A stretch of DNA of 64,000 nucleotides from an uncultured Aquimarina sp. (GTDB taxonomy: Bacteria; Bacteroidota; Bacteroidia; Flavobacteriales; Flavobacteriaceae). A model generated the notes under the pieces. It did not search any database and was not told the DNA's origin. It saw only the letters and a list, made by a program, of their open reading frames with translations. The stretch lies in NCBI RefSeq assembly GCF_947500065.1, contig NZ_CANMQT010000009.1, positions 1-64,000 of the forward strand. Reading direction: 5' to 3'. Made by a program: the position numbers and the translations under genes. Shown here one piece after another: positions 17,119 to 25,141 of this stretch (position 1 is the first letter of the stretch; each line of letters begins with the position of its first letter).

Positions 17119-18666
17119 TTAAATAGGGATGATTTCTCTTTCATATTTAGTCTTATCATTTTGATTAAACAATGGTTGATGAGGTTCAAATATGGAAAGA
17201 TCATACCTTGAAGACCAATGCAAATATTTATATCTTAGTTTTTTTAGTTCATTTGTATTAAGAGCAACATTGTTTTTTAATTTTTTATAAATTTCATCAA
17301 GAAAATCTCCATTAGGTATAAAATCTAGCATTGTGCCTTCAGTTTCACGAATAGGAAAATTTGACTTTATCTTTGCTAAATCAAAGTTTACACCATTTTG
17401 TATAGCTTTCTCTGTCATAATAGTTAAAGGGATATGGCTATACTCATTTTTTATCTTCTTTCTAGAACCTATAACTTTAAAATGATATTCCGTAGGTGGT
17501 ACATTAAGGTTATTACTCTTTTTAGCAGGTTCTAAAGAGACTACTATATTATTCGCAGTATCATTGGTGTTCTCTTTATACCATCCGTCTTCAACGAATC
17601 TATCTTTAACTTTAGTAGCGATCATTTCTTGTTGTTTATATTCTTGTGATGGTATACTTTGACTTGCAATATGAAAAAAACTTTCACTTAAAAAGAGTAT
17701 CATTTTATCTTCAGAAAGATTATTAGCGTAGCCACCACCTATATCCGAATGTACCCCTGGTATTACTAAAGTTTCTTTAAAAGTTTCTATAGAATTTCCT
17801 AGGTAATCTTCACCAAATGTCCCACTTTTTAAAGATGTTAATTTTCCGTTTACAATAATTGGAGAATGTATTGGTGTGATAGAAAATTTTTCTCGATACT
17901 CATCCGAAGCTACGATGTGAAAAGTGTTTTTTACATGATTAATATTCATTAATCCTAACTCATTGACGTCATTGCTGCGATTAATGCCGTAAGAAGATAC
18001 TGTTTCATATAAACCTGCAAATTGCCAATCTATATTCACTTCTATAGTTTTAGAGTTGTTGTATTCATTATTTAAGATATTACACAGAAAATGAAATAAA
18101 CTGTTGTATGTATTGTTATCCCAATACGTTTTGCTTTCTGAATTGATGTTAATAAAATGCCTTGCTGCTGCAGCTCCTCTACTGAAACCAAAAACATCAA
18201 AAGTAACATTTATAGTCCCTATTTTTTCCTTATCTACTATATTGAAAATAGCTTTTACTGCTTCAAGAGTCCCTAATTTAACTCTTCTTTCTACACCAGT
18301 GTTTCCAGTTCCCAGAGCAAAACCTAATAAATCATCTCTTTCACCAGCAGTAGTACCTATGCCGTCTACATAAATATTTAATCCATCTTTTTCTTCATCA
18401 TTTAAAAATCCTTTATAGAAATTTGAGGCTCTGGAAACATTTGAGTGGTCATTTGTATAACTGTCATCTTCGTACAATGGATTTTTCTCATCTACGTTAA
18501 ATCTATTATTCCCAGTACCATCAAAAAACATTCCCATAGTTACTTGAATAGTCTCACCTTTACAAGCAGCCATGTTTCCACTAGCCTCATTTGGTTTAAC
18601 AGGAGAGCTAGGATTAATAGTACATGACACAGTACTACTAGAATTATTACTATTACTTTGGCTCAT
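17119..18666 (-). CDS. DUF2235 alpha/beta-hydrolase, Tle1-like T6SS phospholipase effector
   Basis: 515 residues. The DUF2235 core begins at about residue 41 with QVTMGMFFDGTGNN. The nucleophile elbow is GFSRG (160-164, Ser162), and a second conserved block PGVHSDIGGGY carries an acidic residue and His typical of the family. The first 40 residues are Ser/Asn-rich and probably flexible. Tle1-like proteins hydrolyse membrane phospholipids after T6SS delivery. The gene lies 15 bases after a PAAR-like gene, the usual place for cargo loaded on a tip protein. Substrate specificity is not deducible. Confidence 0.85.
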   Translation of the reverse strand: MSQSNSNNSSSTVSCTINPSSPVKPNEASGNMAACKGETIQVTMGMFFDGTGNNRFNVDEKNPLYEDDSYTNDHSNVSRASNFYKGFLNDEEKDGLNIYVDGIGTTAGERDDLLGFALGTGNTGVERRVKLGTLEAVKAIFNIVDKEKIGTINVTFDVFGFSRGAAAARHFININSESKTYWDNNTYNSLFHFLCNILNNEYNNSKTIEVNIDWQFAGLYETVSSYGINRSNDVNELGLMNINHVKNTFHIVASDEYREKFSITPIHSPIIVNGKLTSLKSGTFGEDYLGNSIETFKETLVIPGVHSDIGGGYANNLSEDKMILFLSESFFHIASQSIPSQEYKQQEMIATKVKDRFVEDGWYKENTNDTANNIVVSLEPAKKSNNLNVPPTEYHFKVIGSRKKIKNEYSHIPLTIMTEKAIQNGVNFDLAKIKSNFPIRETEGTMLDFIPNGDFLDEIYKKLKNNVALNTNELKKLRYKYLHWSSRYDLSIFEPHQPLFNQNDKTKYEREIIPI

Positions 18667-18681
18667 TATTATTTATTTTAA

Positions 18682-20655
18682 TTAAAGCTCTCCTTCTTGC
18701 TCTTCTTCTATAGGTAATCTAGACTTAAACTTAATAGTAGTTTTATCTTTTAGTGTTTCTGTTTTCCTATTCCCATCGGCATCCAATGCGTAATTAGGAT
18801 CGCTGACGTCATAAGACTCACCTTTTTTAAAATCAGGACTATCACCTTGTAAGGTTATATTTTCAAATAAACCATTTCTGACAGTGCTACGTCCACTGTT
18901 TTCAATAGGATCATAATGAAAAGAACGTTCTTGTAAATCTAAATCTACGATGGCTCCATCTGCTTTTCCATTTGCTTGGATAATAAGATCAACTTTAATA
19001 TTAGGAGGAATGAAATCCACTGTGATGATATCACCATTTTTATATTCTTCTCCTTCATCTGGATCTTGAGCGTAAATAGCATATATTCTTAATATTTTTG
19101 GTTCTGTATTTCTGTCGTTTAAGACATCATCCAGACTACCAAAAATATTACCCGATCCATTGTTGTTTGTCCCATCTCCATTCTCATTATCCTCATCTTT
19201 GATTTCTCTAATAACATTCGTAAAAACCTCGCCTTTAGGAAACCCATCAGCTACATAACTTAACCCGTCCATTGATGTGTTTAGAGTTGATAGGTTATTG
19301 GATAACTTATTTAAAGATTCACCGTATTTAGCACCAATTTTTCCTAAATATTTATTTTTTAGACCGTCTATAAAACCTCCAAAATCACCGATAGATTTTA
19401 ATGTTAATGAAGTTTTATCTATATCTTTCTGAAGATCATTAGACTCTTCATTATATTTTTTTAATTTTTCGTAATATCCTAATTCTTTAAGCTCTTCTTC
19501 AATGGAAGCTTGGACTTTACTGTTTAGTGTATTTCTTTCATTTTGTATGATTACTTTTGTCTGATCAGCAGTACTTCCTTTAGGGTCGTTTATTAGTATG
19601 GTATCCATATTATCCAAAAGCTTTAGTGCTTCCTGAGTATCTTGGTTTTTATCCAAACCTAAATCTTTACTAGTATCAGATAACTGATCAAGATATGTTT
19701 TAGTTGTATTATTTTCTTTATCCGAAGTGGTATTAGGCAACGAAGTGGTATTTTCTACAACATCATCTTTATTAGTGGATGTTATCTCTTTTTCTACTTC
19801 GATTTCTCTGACAGTTGTGGTAGGAGTGATTTTAGAGTTTATAAAATTTTCATACTCCTTGATAGCCTCGTTGGTTCCTTCATCATATAGTGATTCATTT
19901 CGCTTTTCTTCTTCTGCATTTTGTAAATCAATCTCATCTTTTGAAGTTGTAACCTGTATTTCTGTTTCTTTTTTTGTATTCGTTGGAGGTGTGTATGCTT
20001 TACCGGTAAGTTTTGCTTCAATCTTTTTTTTGAGTTCTGTAATCTCTTTGTCTAAATCTTTAACTCTGGAATCCGTTTGCTTTTTTAGTTCGTTTAGTTT
20101 TTGAACCTGAGTATCTAATGAAGTTGCAAGATTTGCTGCTTGAGTATTTTCTAATACAGGTTTTAATCCGTCAAAAGCCCCTGTAATACCTTCTGTTACA
20201 TCTTTTAAAGCTTCCGTAGTTTTTTTTACAACACTATTGGCAGCGCTATTAATTTTTGCTTTTGCATTATCTACAATATTTGGTTTCTTGTTAGCTGGAG
20301 GAACAGTCTTAACGGGATTAAAGTTAAAGGTGATTTTACCGCTTCTTGCCGTACAATCAAATTCACTGTCCTCTACTAGCGGAACTCTTTTGACCACATT
20401 TAGTGTGCTTTCTGCAGGTAGCTTCCATTTTCCTGTAGGTACGCAAGCCAGACATTGTCCCATATAATTACATCCAGCAAAAGGTACAATGTGTGTAGAA
20501 GGTATTATATCTTGTTCTGTACTGGCAAGTCCTTTGCTTATCCCAACACTTTTTATAGGAGTACTCATAACAGATGGAGCTCCTCCAACAGATTTAGTAC
20601 ATAGAATCTGAACACTTGTATATGAAATTCGTACTTCTTTTGTCTCTGTTGCCAT
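18682..20655 (-). CDS. DUF4280 PAAR-like protein B with long helical region and extra C-terminal domain
   Basis: 657 residues. Residues 1-115 form a DUF4280/PAAR-like spike domain with paired cysteines (LCTKS; GCNYMGQCLACVPTGKW; DCTARSGKITF). Next comes a linker homologous to PAAR-A (KPNIVDNAKAKINSAANSV) and a long acidic, helical and low-complexity stretch to about 410. A second block is shared with PAAR-A (ELGYYEKLKKYNEESNDLQKDIDK... to VADGFPKGEVFTNV). The C-terminal 130 residues (from KILRIYAIYA) are a beta-rich domain absent from PAAR-A. It precedes the lipase gene by 15 bases. Likely the spike tip that carries the DUF2235 effector. Confidence 0.78.
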   Translation of the reverse strand: MATETKEVRISYTSVQILCTKSVGGAPSVMSTPIKSVGISKGLASTEQDIIPSTHIVPFAGCNYMGQCLACVPTGKWKLPAESTLNVVKRVPLVEDSEFDCTARSGKITFNFNPVKTVPPANKKPNIVDNAKAKINSAANSVVKKTTEALKDVTEGITGAFDGLKPVLENTQAANLATSLDTQVQKLNELKKQTDSRVKDLDKEITELKKKIEAKLTGKAYTPPTNTKKETEIQVTTSKDEIDLQNAEEEKRNESLYDEGTNEAIKEYENFINSKITPTTTVREIEVEKEITSTNKDDVVENTTSLPNTTSDKENNTTKTYLDQLSDTSKDLGLDKNQDTQEALKLLDNMDTILINDPKGSTADQTKVIIQNERNTLNSKVQASIEEELKELGYYEKLKKYNEESNDLQKDIDKTSLTLKSIGDFGGFIDGLKNKYLGKIGAKYGESLNKLSNNLSTLNTSMDGLSYVADGFPKGEVFTNVIREIKDEDNENGDGTNNNGSGNIFGSLDDVLNDRNTEPKILRIYAIYAQDPDEGEEYKNGDIITVDFIPPNIKVDLIIQANGKADGAIVDLDLQERSFHYDPIENSGRSTVRNGLFENITLQGDSPDFKKGESYDVSDPNYALDADGNRKTETLKDKTTIKFKSRLPIEEEQEGEL

Positions 20656-20690
20656 GGTAGTAGTGTTTATATATTATTAGGCGGTGTTTT

Positions 20691-21245
20691 TTATATCTGA
20701 AAATAATTGTCTGATTTTACATTCTTATTAATTTGGGTTGCAGGTTCTTTTTTTGGTGTTTCAATATTTGCTTTTGTTTCCGGTTTTGATATACTACCCA
20801 TTTCATCTTTAGGATGATCTTCTAATTCAGAAGTAGTATCTTCTTCTTCAAAAGGATCCTCTCCTCGCAGCAGCATCTCTTCTTCTTTTTTAAACTCAAT
20901 CATTTCATCCAATGTAAAATCTTGAATAGGTACCTCTATAAAACCTGGAACATCGTCAATATTTCCTTTTTCAAATAACTCTCTAATGATGGCTACACAT
21001 TGTTCTTTGGTAGCATAGCATTGTTTGTGAACCTCCCTTAATTTTATAGGAGAATCTATTTTCCATAAAGATGGACTTATAGGGCGCAAATAAATTAAGT
21101 ATTTAGAAATAGATTCTTTGTATAATTTAATCTCTGTGTACTTATTGTTTGACAATACTTCTAATATTCCACTTAATTCTTCATATAAGATTCTTTTATC
21201 TTTAATATGAATATTATTAGTTATATCCTTAATGAATAATTTCAT
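20691..21245 (-). CDS. Small-protein paralogue B of the VgrG operon (184 aa), unknown function
   Basis: Homologous to residues 1-135 of the 303-aa protein at 16149-17060, with the same HKQ-Y-T--QC and FTLDEMIEFKKEEEMLLRGEDP motifs. Its acidic/lysine-rich tail is shorter and it ends SDNYFQI. It starts two bases after the stop of the 445-aa gene, which implies coupled translation. The recurrence of one family after two unrelated large proteins suggests a generic loading factor rather than a cargo-specific immunity protein. I know no named family for it. Confidence 0.7.
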   Translation of the reverse strand: MKLFIKDITNNIHIKDKRILYEELSGILEVLSNNKYTEIKLYKESISKYLIYLRPISPSLWKIDSPIKLREVHKQCYATKEQCVAIIRELFEKGNIDDVPGFIEVPIQDFTLDEMIEFKKEEEMLLRGEDPFEEEDTTSELEDHPKDEMGSISKPETKANIETPKKEPATQINKNVKSDNYFQI

Positions 21246-21247
21246 GA

Positions 21248-22585
21248 TCAGTATTTATTTGAGTTAGGAGATAATTCAATCATGGACTTAATACCTTCTA
21301 CTGTTTTCTTTTCAATCTCATAGAATTTCTTTTCATAGTCATTATATATTTGGTTAATCCTATTATAGTCTTTTATTATTTTGTCTATTTTTTTTAATGC
21401 TAACCAAGAAGAATGGTCACTCTCAAATAGACTCATTCCTGGAAAAGTAATTCTGTTATTCCATATATGTTGTCTCTCCGTTTTTAGTTGATTGATTTCT
21501 TTTTTAACCTGTGGGTCTTGAGGGTTCTGGCCGTATTCAAGTTTAAACCAGGCTCGAAAGCCATTTGTATATCTCTTACCTTTATGAGTTTCAAAATAAT
21601 CTATCAATTCCTTAAGTTCTTCTTTATAAAATCTATAGTTATTTCTGTTCTTTATCCATCTCTTGAAAACATCTGTAGTTGCAGCGCCTTCTAACTTGCT
21701 TTTAGCGTAGTTTTTAAAAAAGTTTTTAAATGATTTTTTTATAGCAGATTGCGTTATGTTTACGACAGTGCTCAATTTTCCATGTAACCAGTCAAAAGGT
21801 GCTAAAAACTCTCTTGTAGTTAAATGATAATCATAAAATATTTGAGGAACGAGACCGTCAGCTTGCAAAATTTTATAAATATCCTCAGGGTTGACAGGGT
21901 CAGATCTACGAATTTTTTTTTGTTCTATATCTTTTAAATATATAACAGGATCTCTGAACCCTTGAATGAAACTTATATTTAGACTTGATACGCAAAACCA
22001 CTTAAAGAAATAATCGGTATCTATTGGTTCACTTCGAATAGTTACAATATCATTTTTTGTAGTTCTTAGTTCTTCATAAACTTTTTGGTTGGAAGCTAAG
22101 CTGTAATAATCTTTAGGTTGAGTTCTATCAATTTTAAAAAGGATTTTATTACCAATATCTAGATTGGAATGAATAGAAAATTCAGCAAAAACTCTTAATG
22201 GAGAACTCGTCATTTCTCCTTCTCCTCCTTCCCAATATACGTTTAAGTCCGAATTACCTTTTTTTATGATTAAAATTTGATCAGTACAAGGAATTGTTTT
22301 GTCTGAAAAAATTACATCAAAAACCAATTTAATTTCTTCTTCATTTTTATCAAACCAAGTAAATTTTGGTTTTACAGGGGTATCAGACCTAAAACTACCT
22401 AACCCCGATGCTGAAAGAATGAAATATGGTTGTCCATCCAAGTCCTTATGATCTTTTCTATATACCTTGAATTGACATGTTTGCACCAAAGGATCAAAAT
22501 AATCGCATCTAAGATGTTTAGGTTTACCTACTTCAATGATGGTTTCTTTAGGAGGAGCTTCATTTGTTATCGTTCCGTTTGACAT
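21248..22585 (-). CDS. Unrecognised 445-aa protein, candidate T6SS effector
   Basis: It occupies the slot in block A that the DUF2235 lipase holds in block B. The N-terminal half (about 20-145) looks beta-rich (FKVYRKD, PYFILSASGLGSF, FTWFDKNEEEIKLVFDVIF, LNVYWEGG). The C-terminal half (about 240-440) is helical and basic, with many Tyr/Lys/Asn residues (KSFKNFFKNYAKSKLEG; RWIKNRNNYRFYKEEL). No signal peptide, membrane helix or known catalytic motif could be named. It lies 25 bases after PAAR-A and two bases before the small paralogue. An effector is the simplest reading from position alone. A structural tip extension is the alternative. Confidence 0.6.
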   Translation of the reverse strand: MSNGTITNEAPPKETIIEVGKPKHLRCDYFDPLVQTCQFKVYRKDHKDLDGQPYFILSASGLGSFRSDTPVKPKFTWFDKNEEEIKLVFDVIFSDKTIPCTDQILIIKKGNSDLNVYWEGGEGEMTSSPLRVFAEFSIHSNLDIGNKILFKIDRTQPKDYYSLASNQKVYEELRTTKNDIVTIRSEPIDTDYFFKWFCVSSLNISFIQGFRDPVIYLKDIEQKKIRRSDPVNPEDIYKILQADGLVPQIFYDYHLTTREFLAPFDWLHGKLSTVVNITQSAIKKSFKNFFKNYAKSKLEGAATTDVFKRWIKNRNNYRFYKEELKELIDYFETHKGKRYTNGFRAWFKLEYGQNPQDPQVKKEINQLKTERQHIWNNRITFPGMSLFESDHSSWLALKKIDKIIKDYNRINQIYNDYEKKFYEIEKKTVEGIKSMIELSPNSNKY

Positions 22586-22610
22586 ATTTTTTGTTAATTC
22601 ATATGAATAT

Positions 22611-24245
22611 TTATTCCCAATAGGCTCTTAATGTATATTTCTTATCATCGTCATTATTATCTCCTGTTCCTTTACCAGTTCCTACAGTTCCATTTTCTCC
22701 ATCTTTGCTCTCATCATCTCCATCTTCATCTTTCTTCTTTGGTTTCTTCGGTTTCTTTGGCTTTACGTTGGTTACCACATCACCAGGAGGTAAACCGTCA
22801 GCAATAAAACTCATACCATCCATAGATACATTGAGCAATCCTAAGTTTTGTCCTGCTTTTGCTATAGCGTCATTATATTTACCACCGATTTTGCCAACGT
22901 ATTTTTCCTTTAGGCTATCAATGTATCCACCAAAATCATCCATTCTTCCCAGATATTTTTCGGCTTTATCCATATCTTTTTGTAAATCTGCAGATTCTGC
23001 TTGGGCTTTGTCGATTTTCTTTTGCGCTTTATCGTATCCTAGTTTTTGTAATTTCTCATCAAACTCATTTTGAATTTTTGAATTTACTTTCGCTTTAGAA
23101 CGGATAACGTTTTTGTCAATAGCACCTTGCGCTTTATCTTTAGTCTTATTCATTAAGATTTTGGATACTTCTCCTTTACCGGGAATAGGAGTAGGTCCAG
23201 CTTGAGATGGAATATATAGACTATATAATAGAGATAATGCTTTTTTACTATCCTCTCCATCATCAAAATTAGCATCTTTATTTATTGTAGTCACCTGTTC
23301 GGTCATATTGCTGTATTCTGTATCGGCGATGTTTTCTAGATTTTCTTGTTCAATTTTTTTCTGATCTAACCAATTTTCAAGTGGACCTTTATTTGATATA
23401 CTGGGAATGCCTATTCCGCCATTAGCATCCTCATCGAGGTTGATAAGACTTGCAGTATTAATTTCTGTATTAAAATGACCTTCCAACGCATTAATTGAAT
23501 CTTGGATTCCTTGTCCTACAAAAGCTTGTTCTTCTGCAGCCATACCGGTTGTAGCAATATCAAAAATTCCAGCATCGTCTAGACTAGGAATTTCAATTCC
23601 GTTAATCGTATCGGAAATTTGTGATTTAAGTTCTGGTACTTTCTGTTCTAAAGATGCCAGTTGCTGATCGATTTGTCCCTTAGAGAGATTAGCTTGATCA
23701 AGAATTCCTTTTGCTCCGGTAATCATATTTTGCATAGCTGGAGTATCAAACATTTGGCCTATTGGCTTTAAACCATCCAGTGCTGTTCCGATTTCTGTTG
23801 AAATACCTTCTGTTGCATTTTTTGCCATGTTGGCGACTTTATTAGCAGCTCCATTTATTTTTGCCTTTGCTTTATCTACCATATTGGGTTTTTTAGGACC
23901 CATAATTTCAGATTTAGCAGGTTCTGGTTCAAAACCTACAAAACCTCCTCCCGCAGTACAAATAAGTTCACTATGTTCTACTAAAGGGATAAACTTTTCA
24001 GAATTAACGGTAGGTTCTGCAGTGTCAATCCATTCAGTAAGAGCCGGAGTACAGGTTTTTGTTAATGTACCGGAGCATTTAGAGAATAGAGGAATGTTAA
24101 CACCAGTAATTTTATCCATTTTAGTCACTATTGACTTTCCACCAATAGTTACTGTTTTAGTTGTGGATTTCATAGAAAGAAGTTCTCCTGGACACTTATC
24201 ACATTTAATTTGAAAACCTTCGTATGATATTCGTTTTTCTACCAT
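22611..24245 (-). CDS. DUF4280 PAAR-like protein A
   Basis: 544 residues. The N-terminal 110 residues are a PAAR-like DUF4280 domain with cysteines (IKCDKCPGELL; FSKCSGTLTKTC; ICTAGGGFVGF). The linker KPNMVDKAKAKINGAANKV and the block from KLQKLGYDKAQKKIDKAQ to IADGLPPGDVVTNV match PAAR-B. A lysine- and acid-rich hinge (KPKKPKKKDEDGDD) leads to an abrupt end at KKYTLRAYWE, where PAAR-B continues into a C-terminal domain with a similar start (KILRIYAIY). PAAR-A thus seems to lack that domain, or has lost it. It lies 45 bases after the 282-aa gene. Confidence 0.78.
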   Translation of the reverse strand: MVEKRISYEGFQIKCDKCPGELLSMKSTTKTVTIGGKSIVTKMDKITGVNIPLFSKCSGTLTKTCTPALTEWIDTAEPTVNSEKFIPLVEHSELICTAGGGFVGFEPEPAKSEIMGPKKPNMVDKAKAKINGAANKVANMAKNATEGISTEIGTALDGLKPIGQMFDTPAMQNMITGAKGILDQANLSKGQIDQQLASLEQKVPELKSQISDTINGIEIPSLDDAGIFDIATTGMAAEEQAFVGQGIQDSINALEGHFNTEINTASLINLDEDANGGIGIPSISNKGPLENWLDQKKIEQENLENIADTEYSNMTEQVTTINKDANFDDGEDSKKALSLLYSLYIPSQAGPTPIPGKGEVSKILMNKTKDKAQGAIDKNVIRSKAKVNSKIQNEFDEKLQKLGYDKAQKKIDKAQAESADLQKDMDKAEKYLGRMDDFGGYIDSLKEKYVGKIGGKYNDAIAKAGQNLGLLNVSMDGMSFIADGLPPGDVVTNVKPKKPKKPKKKDEDGDDESKDGENGTVGTGKGTGDNNDDDKKYTLRAYWE

Positions 24246-24290
24246 TATTTCTAACTCCTTTGTTTTTGATTATGAAGATTGAAGATATAT

Positions 24291-25139
24291 TTATGTAGTT
24301 TTTAATTTGCTAATCTGCCTGTAACTATAGATTCCAGGTACTTCAACGTTTAATAGCATAGTAGCTTCTTCTATAATATCATCGTTATTTAAATCTAACG
24401 CTTCTAAATAATCACTTTCTATTTTTATATTGTATTTATGAACATCAAAAAGGTTGCTTATCAATGAGGATGCACTCTCTTCATCAAACTTAGGAGTATC
24501 AATGCCTCCTGATCTGATTACCTGATAACCTTGAGTTTCTTCATTTATAGCCACAACCTTAGTATTCATTCGAAAAGGCAATGCAGTGGTGTCAAAAAAA
24601 TCATATATTACTTTTTGTTGTTTGACGGATTCTTGAGACAATAAATTTTGCTTGTATATTGGAGGGAATAGTAAAGTAGCAACCTCAGATTTCTTTACTA
24701 GATTTAAAAACTCTATATGGTCATTAATTATAGCGTCTACACCTTCTATAAATCCATCCACATTCTCCAGACTGTCTTTGTAGGTCTTTTTAAAAGTATT
24801 CTTATTGTCATCCCACTCTTCAGAAATTTCTCCACGGTTAACAATAGAAATGATATCACCATGTTCATCGGTATAGAGAATCAATTTTTTTTGCAAATTA
24901 GTAAGTTGATCTTCTATATCCAGAATATCCTCTTTGTTACTTTGAGTTCTATTAAGAACTTCTACAGAAAAAAGATAACCAATGGAGTCTTTTCTGATAA
25001 ATGATTTTTTGACTTTACATCTAATTCTATTTTCGATAGGTTCTTCGGTAGATTTTATATACCTAAAAGTATCTATTTCATATGCTACAGAATATTCCTT
25101 CTTAAGAAACTCAATATCTTGTTTTTGAATTGTATTCAT
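24291..25139 (-). CDS. VgrG-associated protein of unknown function (282 aa)
   Basis: No signal peptide or membrane segment. The N-terminal part is an alpha/beta region rich in charged residues (EYSVAYEIDTFRYIKSTEEP; GYLFSVEVLNRTQ), followed by helical stretches and a C-terminal ...EVPGIYSYRQISKL. It starts two bases after the VgrG stop, so translation is probably coupled and the stoichiometry linked. It precedes both PAAR-like blocks. The position suggests a tip chaperone or adaptor common to both blocks. I do not recognise the family. Confidence 0.65.
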   Translation of the reverse strand: MNTIQKQDIEFLKKEYSVAYEIDTFRYIKSTEEPIENRIRCKVKKSFIRKDSIGYLFSVEVLNRTQSNKEDILDIEDQLTNLQKKLILYTDEHGDIISIVNRGEISEEWDDNKNTFKKTYKDSLENVDGFIEGVDAIINDHIEFLNLVKKSEVATLLFPPIYKQNLLSQESVKQQKVIYDFFDTTALPFRMNTKVVAINEETQGYQVIRSGGIDTPKFDEESASSLISNLFDVHKYNIKIESDYLEALDLNNDDIIEEATMLLNVEVPGIYSYRQISKLKTT

Positions 25140-25141
25140 AT

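Noticed and set aside
22597..22608. 12-bp palindrome ATTCATATGAAT between PAAR-A and the 445-aa gene
   Set aside because: Very short and AT-rich, in a 25-base gap within an operon; no second copy noticed.
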